Assembly (NCBI RefSeq): GCF_009363615.1
Contig: NZ_CP045384.1
Span: 2,478,501 to 2,542,500, forward strand
DNA: 64,000 bases
Direction of reading: 5' to 3'
Source: Ruegeria sp. THAF33
Lineage (GTDB): Bacteria; Pseudomonadota; Alphaproteobacteria; Rhodobacterales; Rhodobacteraceae
The notes beneath the pieces are model-generated. The model made no database searches, had not been told where the DNA came from, and worked only from the letters and a program-made list of their open reading frames with translations. A program made the translations under genes and the position numbers. Below, piece after piece: positions 41,929 through 50,181 of the stretch (position 1 is its first letter; every line of letters begins with the position of its first letter).

Positions 41929-41941
41929 TGAGTTTGTTTCA
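41929..41941. promoter_or_regulatory. Candidate MetR box upstream of metF
   Basis: TGAGTTTGTTTCA fits the TGAA-N5-TTCA consensus with one mismatch, 48 bases before the metF ATG. A second, weaker candidate TGAATGCTGTTTGA lies on the minus strand close to the metR start. Confidence 0.5.
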
Positions 41942-41989
41942 CAATGCTCGCCATGGCACAAGAGGCTCAGTTGATCCAGTGAGGCCACG

Positions 41990-42856
41990 ATGTCCAAACC
42001 TGAAATTTCCTTCGAGTTCTTTCCGCCCAAAACTTTGGAAGCCTCTTTCCGCCTTTGGGACACGGTCCAGACATTGGCCCCTTTGGATCCCCGCTTTGTT
42101 TCCGTCACCTACGGCGCTGGTGGCACGACGCGTGAACTGACACGCGACGCGGTTTCGACCCTGCACAAGTCATCGGGCCTGAACGTGGCCGCTCATCTGA
42201 CCTGTGTCGATGCTTCGCGGCAGGAAACGCTGGAGATCGCAGACACCTTTGCCCGCGCCGGCGTGCAGGACATCGTCGCCCTGCGCGGCGACCCGCCAAA
42301 GGGTCAGGACAAGTTTGTGCCGCACCCCGACGGGTTTTCCAGTTCAGTCGAACTGATCGAGGCTCTGGCCGAAACCGAAATGTTCAGCATCCGTGTCGGG
42401 GCCTATCCCGACACCCATCCCGAGGCTGCAAACATGGCTGCGGATGTGGACTGGCTGAAGGCCAAGCTGGACGCAGGCGCAGACGAAGCGCTGACACAGT
42501 TCTTCTTCGAAGCCGAAACCTTTTTTCGGTTCCGCGATGCTTGCGCCAAGGCCGGTATCGACAAACCGATCGTGCCTGGCATCTTGCCGATCGAGAACTG
42601 GGCAGGTGCTCGCAACTTCGCCAAGCGCTGTGGCACGCATATTCCCCTGTGGGTCGAACAGGCGTTTGAAAAGGCGGTGCGCGATGGGCGTGAGGATCTG
42701 TTGGCCACGGCAATCTGCACAGAGCTGTGTTCAGACCTGATCGAAGGCGGCGTGGACAAGCTGCACTTCTATACACTGAACCGTCCCGAACTGACGCGCG
42801 ATGTCTGCTTTGCACTGGGCATTACACCGAGCGTTGAGTTGGAAAACGTCGCCTGA
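41990..42856 (+). CDS. metF: 5,10-methylenetetrahydrofolate reductase (MetF)
   Basis: 288 residues, a single barrel domain as in bacterial MetF (E. coli 296). FAD enzyme giving 5-methyl-THF for methionine synthesis. The SFEFFPPKT N-terminus, VTYGAGG, ALRGDPP, TQFFF and GILP segments are all diagnostic. GAGG precedes the ATG. Control by the adjacent MetR is likely. A terminator follows. Confidence 0.94.
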   Translation: MSKPEISFEFFPPKTLEASFRLWDTVQTLAPLDPRFVSVTYGAGGTTRELTRDAVSTLHKSSGLNVAAHLTCVDASRQETLEIADTFARAGVQDIVALRGDPPKGQDKFVPHPDGFSSSVELIEALAETEMFSIRVGAYPDTHPEAANMAADVDWLKAKLDAGADEALTQFFFEAETFFRFRDACAKAGIDKPIVPGILPIENWAGARNFAKRCGTHIPLWVEQAFEKAVRDGREDLLATAICTELCSDLIEGGVDKLHFYTLNRPELTRDVCFALGITPSVELENVA

Positions 42857-42877
42857 CTTTCAAAAAGCCCAATGATT

Positions 42878-42908
42878 CGCCCGGGTTACGTTTACGCCCG
42901 GGCGTTTG
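42878..42908 (+). terminator. Terminator of metF
   Basis: CGCCCGGG (42878-42885) pairs with CCCGGGCG (42897-42904), 8 bp, loop of 11, followed by TTTGTCGTTT. Confidence 0.65.
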
Positions 42909-43086
42909 TCGTTTCAGAAGATGTGCACTGTTTCACAACCCCGCCCGTAAAACGGTGCCTTTGAGGGACAATTGAATCTCAGCATCGCGATTGTTGTCCC
43001 CAGCCCGGCAAATCATCCCTGAAATTTGACAAAACTATGACTGTGACCACACTGGTTCTGTGTAGTTTGTAAAGAGTGTTTTGAGT

Positions 43087-43752
43087 ATGGAACCTGTCGA
43101 TAAAGTGCGGGCGCGCGCGGATGCGTTGGCGGATCTGGGGTTGAGTCCCTGCGCCGGTTCCCAAGAGATCAGGGACGCCTGGAGGCAGATCGCCTTCCAT
43201 TCACATCCCGATCATACGGATGGGGACAGTTCCGGTTTTTCGCGCGCCAAAGCGGCTTATGATTTTCTGCGCAAGGAAGGGTTGGTTACAAAAGGTGGTG
43301 CCAGTTCCGGCCCTCCGCAACCGCGCCGCCCCCGTTTGAAAAAGCGCATCATCGAACTTCCGCTGGAAGATATCGCCGCCTGCAAGGCGATTTTGAATCC
43401 CGACCAGAGGTTGCCGCAAATGCACGATGAAGCCGATACTCAGGACACATCTGATGCATGTGTCTCGGATCACGTTCCCGACGCGGTCGGGTGTTACGGG
43501 CGGCATCTGACCTATTTTGTCACCACGCCCGTGCATCATGGGGCAAATCGCGTGGCCTTGCCAACGACCGTCCTGACCAACGCGCGCCACACCGAGGCTG
43601 AAATTCTGAGCTTTCAGTCAAAAGACACCGGCGCCGGAGAAGTCATCATCCCTGATACGATCCGCGAACGGAAGTTTCCGGGGGCCAAAAGTGTGCGGAT
43701 CAGGTTTGATGCCGATCAGGATATTCGGGATCAATTCTGGCTTGCGGGGTAA
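43087..43752 (+). CDS. J-domain (DnaJ-like) protein, orphan
   Basis: 221 residues. The N-terminal J-domain-like part (about 1-65) has the HPD signature in FHSHPDHTDGD between two helices and should stimulate a DnaK ATPase. The rest has no Gly/Phe region or zinc fingers; the C-terminal 150 residues are unfamiliar, with a RRPRLKKRIIELP basic patch. A TTG two codons upstream is a possible start. There is no neighbouring dnaK. The role may be a specialised co-chaperone. Confidence 0.75.
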   Translation: MEPVDKVRARADALADLGLSPCAGSQEIRDAWRQIAFHSHPDHTDGDSSGFSRAKAAYDFLRKEGLVTKGGASSGPPQPRRPRLKKRIIELPLEDIAACKAILNPDQRLPQMHDEADTQDTSDACVSDHVPDAVGCYGRHLTYFVTTPVHHGANRVALPTTVLTNARHTEAEILSFQSKDTGAGEVIIPDTIRERKFPGAKSVRIRFDADQDIRDQFWLAG

Positions 43753-43759
43753 CGGCCTG

Positions 43760-43791
43760 AGCCCGGCTGGACCAGCCGGGCTTGGTTCTTT
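43760..43791 (+). terminator. Intrinsic terminator after the J-domain gene
   Basis: AGCCCGGCTGG-A-CCAGCCGGGCT, a near-perfect long palindrome, followed by TTGGTTCTTTT. It lies between convergent genes and ends the J-domain gene. Confidence 0.8.
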
Positions 43792-43801
43792 TGATGCCGG
43801 A

Positions 43802-44320
43802 TCAGTTTGAAACCGGGCCTTCCGACGTGAATTTCGGGATCACATTGGTCGAAGCGTCGCTTGGTTCGATACCGGGCCAGTTTCCTTCGGCAAGATTGAT
43901 ATTGCCTGGAATGTCTTCCTCGAAAAATCCGACGACCACGTCGGTGATGTTGAGATACAGCTTGTCATCCACGATCCGCCACAGGTTCGGATTTGCCGGA
44001 ACCTTGCCACCACGCGACACGCCGTAAGCGCAGTGCCCATCATATTGCGGCGCGTAGTATGCTGGGTTTTCAAGAAATTTGTCGCGGTTTTCCTCGGTCG
44101 CAAAAGCCCAGGTCGCACCGTTGTATTCGGCGGTGATGTTGGCATTTCCGCGCACACCTTCGGGCTGCGACTGGCCCACCGGCATCTGATCCAGGCTGCG
44201 ATAGGCAACGACATCATAACCCGAAACAGCAAAACCTGTGCCGTCGATATATTGAGGGCCGGCCAAAGCCGGAACCGCCAGCGCTATGGCCGCAGCGAGT
44301 GTCAATGCAAAGCGTTTCAT
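43802..44320 (-). CDS. YHS-domain exported protein
   Basis: 172 residues. Signal peptide MKRFALTLAAAIALAVPALA, then a YHS-type domain (GYDVVAYRSLDQM; FATEENRDKFLENPAYYAPQY; HCAYGVSRG), which in other proteins binds metals such as copper or iron. It is periplasmic. The start was chosen at 44320, with AAGG 9 bases upstream; ATG 44329 overlaps that site. Function unknown. Confidence 0.83.
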   Translation of the reverse strand: MKRFALTLAAAIALAVPALAGPQYIDGTGFAVSGYDVVAYRSLDQMPVGQSQPEGVRGNANITAEYNGATWAFATEENRDKFLENPAYYAPQYDGHCAYGVSRGGKVPANPNLWRIVDDKLYLNITDVVVGFFEEDIPGNINLAEGNWPGIEPSDASTNVIPKFTSEGPVSN

Positions 44321-44555
44321 GTCGTTCATCCTTTTTGGGTCAACTAAATCCGTGATGCCTTGCGGCAGGTCTGACAGGACAATATGCGATTCCCAAGCGG
44401 TGCGTAGTCCCCCTAACGCCGCTGTGACCCGACACGAGAAAACGTGAGAGTTTGGCGGCGGATTGTTACAGAATACGCCAGTTGAGTAGGGTTGGACTCG
44501 GCGGTTTGCAATATTAGCTGTATGGCAGCCCTGACATAGGCAAGAAAGGCAAGTG

Positions 44556-45434
44556 ATGAGCGACCAATCCTCGTATACCCCTCCAACGGTCTGGACCTGG
44601 GACAGTAAAAGTGGCGGACAATTCGCCAACATCAACCGGCCGATCGCCGGCGCGACCCATGACAAGGACCTGCCGGTCGGACAGCATCCTCTTCAGCTGT
44701 ATTCGCTCGCGACACCTAATGGCGTGAAAGTCACGGTGATGCTGGAAGAGCTGTTGGCACTTGGTCATGAAGGCGCTGAATACAACGCCTGGCTGATCAA
44801 CATCGGAGAAGGCGACCAATTCAGCTCGGGCTTTGTCGAGGCCAACCCGAACTCGAAAATCCCCGCGCTTTGGGATCGGTCGGGCGACAAACCTGTTCGT
44901 GTTTTTGAAAGTGCCTCGATCCTGTTCCATCTGGCTGAAAAGTTCGGCGCGTTTCTGCCCGCATCCGGCCCCGAGCGGACCGAGGTGATGAACTGGGTGT
45001 TCTGGCAGATGGGCAGCGCGCCGTATCTGGGCGGTGGATTCGGGCATTTCTACGCCTATGCACCCGAGAAATGGGAATACCCGATCAACCGTTTCGCTAT
45101 GGAGACCAAGCGCCAACTGGATGTTCTGGATCGTGAACTGGCGGAGAAAACCTTCATAGCGGGCGAAGACTATTCAATCGCCGACATGGCGATTTGGCCC
45201 TGGTATGGCCAGTTGGTTCTGGGCCGCCTTTACAGCGCGGCAGAGTTCTTGGACGTGGAATCCTACAAGAACGTCATGCGATGGGCCAAGGCAATCGACG
45301 CGCGCCCTGCGGTTCAGCGTGGCCGCATGGTCAACCGCGCCTTTGGCGAGCCGCACACGCAGCTTCACGAACGCCACGACGCCAGCGATTTCGAAACCCG
45401 CACGCAGGACAAGCTGGAAGCGGCGGCGGAATAA
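44556..45434 (+). CDS. yghU: Glutathione S-transferase YghU-like (disulfide-bond reductase type)
   Basis: 292 residues, the YghU size (288 in E. coli) rather than the ~210 of ordinary GSTs. The N-terminal extension contains WTWDSKSGGQFANINRP, typical of the family; the thioredoxin-like domain has HPLQLYSLATPNGVKV and the C-terminal helical domain LGGGFGHFYAYAPEKWEY. YghU-type enzymes bind two glutathiones and show disulfide reductase and peroxidase activity. AAGGC precedes the start; a GTG codon lies just before ATG. Confidence 0.92.
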   Translation: MSDQSSYTPPTVWTWDSKSGGQFANINRPIAGATHDKDLPVGQHPLQLYSLATPNGVKVTVMLEELLALGHEGAEYNAWLINIGEGDQFSSGFVEANPNSKIPALWDRSGDKPVRVFESASILFHLAEKFGAFLPASGPERTEVMNWVFWQMGSAPYLGGGFGHFYAYAPEKWEYPINRFAMETKRQLDVLDRELAEKTFIAGEDYSIADMAIWPWYGQLVLGRLYSAAEFLDVESYKNVMRWAKAIDARPAVQRGRMVNRAFGEPHTQLHERHDASDFETRTQDKLEAAAE

Positions 45435-45453
45435 ACATATCCCAGGCGCAACG

Positions 45454-45483
45454 ACACGCGGTGCAGCTTGTGCCGCGTGTTTG
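45454..45483. terminator. Terminator between convergent yghU-like and SseB-like genes
   Basis: ACACGCGG (45454-45461) and CCGCGTGT (45473-45480) with an inner GC/GC extension, followed by TTT on the plus strand. Confidence 0.65.
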
Positions 45484-45494
45484 CATTTGGATGG

Positions 45495-46283
45495 TTATTT
45501 CAGAATGGGTGGGTTGTCCGGATTGCTGCCGGGGGCTTCGCGGACCGCTCCGGCAATTTGCGGCTGCGGCAGATCAAACCGAAGGCCCACCTTGGCCAGA
45601 AGCGCGGCGGCGGCCTCGCTTGCGGTGAAAAACCCGACATCCATCGCGCCTGCCTCAATCCCGGAAAAGGTCAGCGCCTCGGACGCGGCCTTGGCCAAAG
45701 CGGGCTCGGCCCCTTCAATCGCATCGACAAATCCCAACAGATGGCCCTGCGCGCCCGATTTGGACTTGGTGGCAACCAGATAGGCTGCGCTGGCAAGTCC
45801 GCCCGCCGTCGCTAGTTTCGTATCCAGCGCGGTCAGCAGGTTCTGCGGCAGACCGGCAGGGGGTAAAAACTCGGCAAGCTCTTCCTCGACCTCTTGCGGG
45901 CTGTGCTGCAACGTTTCAGCTAACCATTCCAAGGCTTCCGCCGGGACCAGCATAGAAGATGGCGCAGTCTCCAGGTTCAGACCAAGCCCGATGCCCTGCC
46001 CCGACAGCATCCCCGAAAGCACCCGCCCCGACAGCGCCACATAAGGCACGGGCCGCCCGGCAAACTGCGCCAGCCGGTCCTCACGATCAAAAGCCAGAAC
46101 AAAGCGCCCGTCAGCCACATCGAACAATTCGGGCGAGATATTTTCGTCCCGCGCTTCTTCGGTCAGCATCAGAAACAGCTCGCTATCGGCAAGCCGTTCA
46201 AAGAAACGCAGACGGGCGGCATCACTTGTCGGGTCCGCCTGCATCGCGGCATGCGCGGTGTCCAACGCCGTGGATTCAGTCAT
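45495..46283 (-). CDS. SseB-family protein
   Basis: 262 residues. The N-terminal SseB domain has RFFERLADSELFLMLTEEA, FVLAFDREDRLAQFAG and LNLETAPSSMLVPAEALEWL. A less conserved C-terminal domain follows (SseB_C-like). Family function is poorly defined; SseB enhances serine sensitivity in E. coli. It overlaps the UDG-like gene upstream by 8 bases, an operon pair. Confidence 0.8.
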   Translation of the reverse strand: MTESTALDTAHAAMQADPTSDAARLRFFERLADSELFLMLTEEARDENISPELFDVADGRFVLAFDREDRLAQFAGRPVPYVALSGRVLSGMLSGQGIGLGLNLETAPSSMLVPAEALEWLAETLQHSPQEVEEELAEFLPPAGLPQNLLTALDTKLATAGGLASAAYLVATKSKSGAQGHLLGFVDAIEGAEPALAKAASEALTFSGIEAGAMDVGFFTASEAAAALLAKVGLRFDLPQPQIAGAVREAPGSNPDNPPILK

Positions 46284-46863
46284 TCAGCACCTCTTGGACC
46301 CGTGTACGCAAAACAGGCAGCAGTTCAGCCTCGAACCACGGGTTTTTCTTCAACCATGCCGTATTGCGCCAGGACGGGTGAGGCAAGGCAAAGACCCGCG
46401 GCGCATGGTCCCGCCAGTTGCGAACGGTGTCCGTCACCGACCCGCGCGCGCCAAGATGAAACTTGTGTGCATGACCTCCGACCAACACGGTCAGCGGCAC
46501 ACGCCCCAGGTCCTGCATCACCCGGTCGTGCCAGGTCTTGCGGCAAATCGCAGGTGGCGGAAGATCAGCATTGCGCGCATCATACCCAGGAAAGCAGAAC
46601 GCCATCGGTACGATCGAAACACGGTCGCGATCGTAAAAAACCGACTCACCAATCCCCAGCCAGTGCCGAAGCCTGTCGCCGGACGGGTCGGTGAAGGGCC
46701 GCCCCGACTCGTGCACACGGGCGCCCGGTGCCTGCCCCGCGACAAGGATCGGTGTTCCGGGGCGGAACCAGACCACCGGGCGCGGCTCGTGTGCGGTTTC
46801 TGTTTGCGCGAACCTGTCGGCACACAAGCGGCAGGCGCGGATTTCCTGACGTAACGCGTTCAT
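46276..46863 (-). CDS. Uracil-DNA glycosylase-family protein with predicted [4Fe-4S] cluster
   Basis: 195 residues. Four cysteines in the family 4/5 pattern, C11-x2-C14 and C90-x16-C107, predict an iron-sulfur cluster. Motif 1 is GQAPG (43-47), where family 4 enzymes have GEAPG; motif 2 is HPSWRN (162-167). The Glu-to-Gln change in motif 1 and short length place it near, but not in, canonical family 4. It may excise uracil or another damaged base. The start 46863 was chosen for the family-like N-terminus with CAGGATC upstream. Confidence 0.82.
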   Translation of the reverse strand: MNALRQEIRACRLCADRFAQTETAHEPRPVVWFRPGTPILVAGQAPGARVHESGRPFTDPSGDRLRHWLGIGESVFYDRDRVSIVPMAFCFPGYDARNADLPPPAICRKTWHDRVMQDLGRVPLTVLVGGHAHKFHLGARGSVTDTVRNWRDHAPRVFALPHPSWRNTAWLKKNPWFEAELLPVLRTRVQEVLND

Positions 46864-47112
46864 CTGATCCTGAAGGCCCCTGCCCATCCGGTCTGTTGTT
46901 GGCTGCCAAAACAGATAATAACGACCTGACGCGGCACCAAGTGACCGATAACCTTTGCTGCACCCAATCAGACATTCATGCGCGCAACCGGACCGCATTG
47001 ATCATTTGTTTCATTATTCGACATAATGTAGCCAACATGGGACGGTAAAAAAATACCCTTTCTGGCCGCCCGCAAGTGCGACAACACGAACGAAACGAGC
47101 AGCAGACCCCGA

Positions 47113-47772
47113 ATGCTAGAATTCGACAACGTCAGCAAATCCTTCTGGACCGGAACGCGCCGCAAGGTGATTCTGGATCGGGTCTCGTTTCGGGTCGAAC
47201 TGGGCACCTCACTGGGCGTTCTGGCCCCGAACGGAACCGGAAAAACCACGTTGATCAACATGATGGCCGGCCTGGAGAAACCCGACGAAGGCGTGGTCCG
47301 TCGCGAATGCCGGGTTTCTTTCCCCATGGGGTTCACCGGTGGCGTGTCGGGAAAACTGTCAGCGCTTGAGAACGCGCGCTACATCGCCAAGATCTACGGT
47401 ATGGACCCCGACTATATCGAGGCCTACTGCAAATGGCTCTGCGGTCTGGGCGAATATTTCGACCAGCCCCTTGCCACTTACTCCTCTGGGATGAGGGCGC
47501 GTTTCACCTTTTCTTTGATGCTGGCGCTGGACTTTGACATGTATCTCATCGACGAAGGGATGCCGGCAACAACAGATGTCGAATTCAACGAAAAGGCAGG
47601 GGCGATCCTGAAGGAAAGGTTGCGCACGACGACTTTGGTGATCGTATCGCACAGCCCGTCCGTGTTGGAGAAATTCGCCCAGAAAGCGGCCGTACTTCTG
47701 GACGGGCAATTGTATATGTTTGACTCCTTGGAAGAGGCAAAGCAGCTTTATGACTACGAAACCCAAGGTTAG
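47113..47772 (+). CDS. kpsT: Capsular polysaccharide ABC exporter ATP-binding protein (KpsT-like)
   Basis: 219 residues. Powers export of a group 2-type capsule. Walker A APNGTGKTT (38-46), signature YSSGMRARF where LSGGQ is expected, and Walker B MYLIDEG (about 141-147) match KpsT/CtrD. VSFPMGFTGGVSGKLSALEN is typical of the polysaccharide branch. It overlaps kpsE by 23 bases. No permease KpsM gene is nearby. Confidence 0.88.
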   Translation: MLEFDNVSKSFWTGTRRKVILDRVSFRVELGTSLGVLAPNGTGKTTLINMMAGLEKPDEGVVRRECRVSFPMGFTGGVSGKLSALENARYIAKIYGMDPDYIEAYCKWLCGLGEYFDQPLATYSSGMRARFTFSLMLALDFDMYLIDEGMPATTDVEFNEKAGAILKERLRTTTLVIVSHSPSVLEKFAQKAAVLLDGQLYMFDSLEEAKQLYDYETQG

Positions 47773-49327
47773 AAAATACAACTGGCGCCGCAGACGCCAG
47801 ACGGAAAGTTCGGCCGAGGCGCGATCGGACGCCATCTCGCGTATTCGCAACGCGACGCAGGGCCCCGAGGCCGCCGGCGAAGCGCAGCCCGGCACGCAGC
47901 TGGATGACATCAAGCGCGAAGGCCTGACGGGCCGTCAATTGCGTATCGCACGACGTCTAGCGCAGAAACACGGTCTGGCCGCGACGTCGGACTATGACGC
48001 GGTGCGATTGCTGCGCAAAAAGGGCATCGACCCCTTCCAGCGCACCAATCTTCTGGACCTTGCCGCCGCAAGGCCGTCGGACGAGGGTGACAAACCCAAG
48101 GACAGGATCAACGTTCAACTGCCGCAGGCCATGGGTGCAGAGAAAACAAACCTGCCCGGGCCCGAGCTCAGCCCGGCTGAGCGGCGCAATTTTGAAATTG
48201 GCCAAATCCAAAAAGACATCGCCCGCCGTCGCAAGCGTAAATTGTTTGGACTGTTTGCGCGTCTGGCAGCATTTGTGTTCCTGCCGACCTTCATTGTCGG
48301 CTTCTATTTCTACCGCATCGCCACGCCGATGTATGCCAGCGATTCCGAATTCCTGATTCTGCAAGCGGATGGCGGACCGGGCAATATCGGCGGTCTGCTT
48401 GCCGGGACGCAATTCGCCACCACGCAGGATTCGATCTCGGTTCAGTCCTTTCTGGAATCGAAAGAAGCTTTGCTGTTGCTGGACCGCGATGCCGGGTTTT
48501 CTGATGTCTTCAAGCAGGAATGGATCGACCCTATTCAAAGACTGGCACCGGACGCCTCGCTTGAAGACGCCTATAAGCTGTTCAAACGCATGATCACCAT
48601 CGGCTATGACCCGACCGAAGGGGTCATTCGGATGGAGGTTGCCGCCCCCGACGCGCAGACATCGACCGAATTTTCCGAGCGCCTGATCTCTTATGCCGAA
48701 GACAGGGTGAATGCCTTGTCCGGAAAAAAACGTGAAGACCAGATGCGCGACGCGCTGCAAAGTTTCGAAGCGGCGCAGGAAGCGCGCAGGCAGGCTCAGG
48801 AAGAGTTGATCGAGCTTCAGCTTCAGGGCGCGGTTCTTGACCCCGAAAACGTCATTGCCAGCCTGCGAGCCCGCATCAACGAAATCGAAATACTGGTTCA
48901 GGACAAAGAGCTTGAGCTCGCCGCGCTTCAGGACAACCTGCGCCCGAACAAGGCAAAGGTTGATGGCGTCAAGGCAGATATCGCCCGCCTGGAAAAGGTT
49001 CTGAGAGAACTGAATGCCGAGATGCAGGATGCCTCGGACGGCGAAAACTCGCTGGCGCGGCTGAGCGTGCGTATCCAGATCGCGCAGGCGGACCTGGCGG
49101 CGCGTGACATGATGCTGCAAACGGCAATGCAGCAAATGGAAGCGACCCGGTCCGAAGCCAACCGGCAGGTGCGCTATCTGACCGTCTCGGTCAACCCCGT
49201 TCCCAGTCAGGAACCCAGTTATCCGCGCAAGTTCGAAAATACGATTTTGGCATTCCTGTTGTTTGCTGGTATCTACCTGATGATCTCGCTTACCGCGTCG
49301 GTCCTTCGTGAACAGGTATCCTCATAA
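47750..49327 (+). CDS. kpsE: Capsule polysaccharide export inner-membrane protein (KpsE/CtrB-like)
   Basis: 525 residues, longer than E. coli KpsE (382). About 165 cytoplasmic residues, Arg/Lys-rich at the start, precede the first helix (167-189). A large periplasmic part follows with long coiled coil (RREDQMRD-like to ARDMMLQTAM), and a terminal helix (about 497-517). Polysaccharide co-polymerase/adaptor linking the ABC transporter with the outer membrane. It begins within kpsT; start ATG 47750 fits the basic N-terminus. The long N-terminal extension contains GLTGRQLRIARRLAQKHGL and has no function I know. Confidence 0.85.
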   Translation: MTTKPKVRKYNWRRRRQTESSAEARSDAISRIRNATQGPEAAGEAQPGTQLDDIKREGLTGRQLRIARRLAQKHGLAATSDYDAVRLLRKKGIDPFQRTNLLDLAAARPSDEGDKPKDRINVQLPQAMGAEKTNLPGPELSPAERRNFEIGQIQKDIARRRKRKLFGLFARLAAFVFLPTFIVGFYFYRIATPMYASDSEFLILQADGGPGNIGGLLAGTQFATTQDSISVQSFLESKEALLLLDRDAGFSDVFKQEWIDPIQRLAPDASLEDAYKLFKRMITIGYDPTEGVIRMEVAAPDAQTSTEFSERLISYAEDRVNALSGKKREDQMRDALQSFEAAQEARRQAQEELIELQLQGAVLDPENVIASLRARINEIEILVQDKELELAALQDNLRPNKAKVDGVKADIARLEKVLRELNAEMQDASDGENSLARLSVRIQIAQADLAARDMMLQTAMQQMEATRSEANRQVRYLTVSVNPVPSQEPSYPRKFENTILAFLLFAGIYLMISLTASVLREQVSS

Positions 49328-49332
49328 AACTC

Positions 49333-50166
49333 ATGAAACATGTTAAAATCTCCGACCTGACAGTCGGCAACGACCTTCCGCTGACCATCATAGCTGGGCC
49401 ATGTCAGCTTGAAACGGCAGACCATGCGCAGATGATTGCGGGCAAGATGAAAGAAGCCTGCGACGCAGCCGGGGCGCAATACGTCTTCAAGGCGTCTTAT
49501 GACAAGGCGAACCGAACATCCCTGTCGGGCAAGCGTGGCATGGGCATCGATGCGGGGCTGAACGTACTGGATGACATCCGCAAAACGATGGGTATCCCGG
49601 TTCTGACCGATGTTCATACCGAAGCGCAATGCGCCATCGCCGCCGAGGCGGTGGACGTTCTGCAAATTCCGGCATTCCTGTGCCGTCAGACCGACATGCT
49701 GCTGGCGGCCGGGAACACCGGCAAAGCGGTCAATGTGAAAAAGGGGCAATTCCTTGCACCTTGGGAAATGACCAACATCGTCGACAAAATCGAAAGCACC
49801 GGAAATCAGAATATCCTGCTGACCGAACGTGGCACCTCATTTGGCTACAACACGCTGGTTGCCGATATGCGTGCGCTGCCCCAAATGGCGAAGACCGGGT
49901 ATCCGGTGGTGATGGACGCCACCCATTCCGTGCAGCAACCCGGAGGCAAGGGCGGGTCTTCGGGCGGACAACGCGAATTTGCACCCGTGATGGCCCGCGC
50001 CGCGGTTTCTCTGGGTGTTGGGGCCGTGTTCATTGAAACCCATCAGGATCCGGACTCGGCCCCATCGGACGGGCCAAATATGATCCCGCTCGACCAAATG
50101 TCCCAACTTGTTGACACATTGATGCGATTTGATGCGCTTGCTAAAGCGAATCCGATTCAGATTTAA
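49333..50166 (+). CDS. kdsA: 3-deoxy-8-phosphooctulonate (KDO-8-P) synthase
   Basis: 277 residues, usual KdsA length. Condenses phosphoenolpyruvate with arabinose 5-phosphate to KDO-8-phosphate for LPS and, in group 2 capsules, the lipid-linked KDO linker. IIAGPCQLE, FKASYDKANRTS, GIPVLTDVH, QIPAFLCRQTD, KKGQFLAPW and the SGGQREF loop are diagnostic. It starts 5 bases after kpsE, in operon with it, which supports a capsule role alongside or instead of the housekeeping copy. Confidence 0.93.
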   Translation: MKHVKISDLTVGNDLPLTIIAGPCQLETADHAQMIAGKMKEACDAAGAQYVFKASYDKANRTSLSGKRGMGIDAGLNVLDDIRKTMGIPVLTDVHTEAQCAIAAEAVDVLQIPAFLCRQTDMLLAAGNTGKAVNVKKGQFLAPWEMTNIVDKIESTGNQNILLTERGTSFGYNTLVADMRALPQMAKTGYPVVMDATHSVQQPGGKGGSSGGQREFAPVMARAAVSLGVGAVFIETHQDPDSAPSDGPNMIPLDQMSQLVDTLMRFDALAKANPIQI

Positions 50167-50181
50167 AGATTGAGATTTCTT

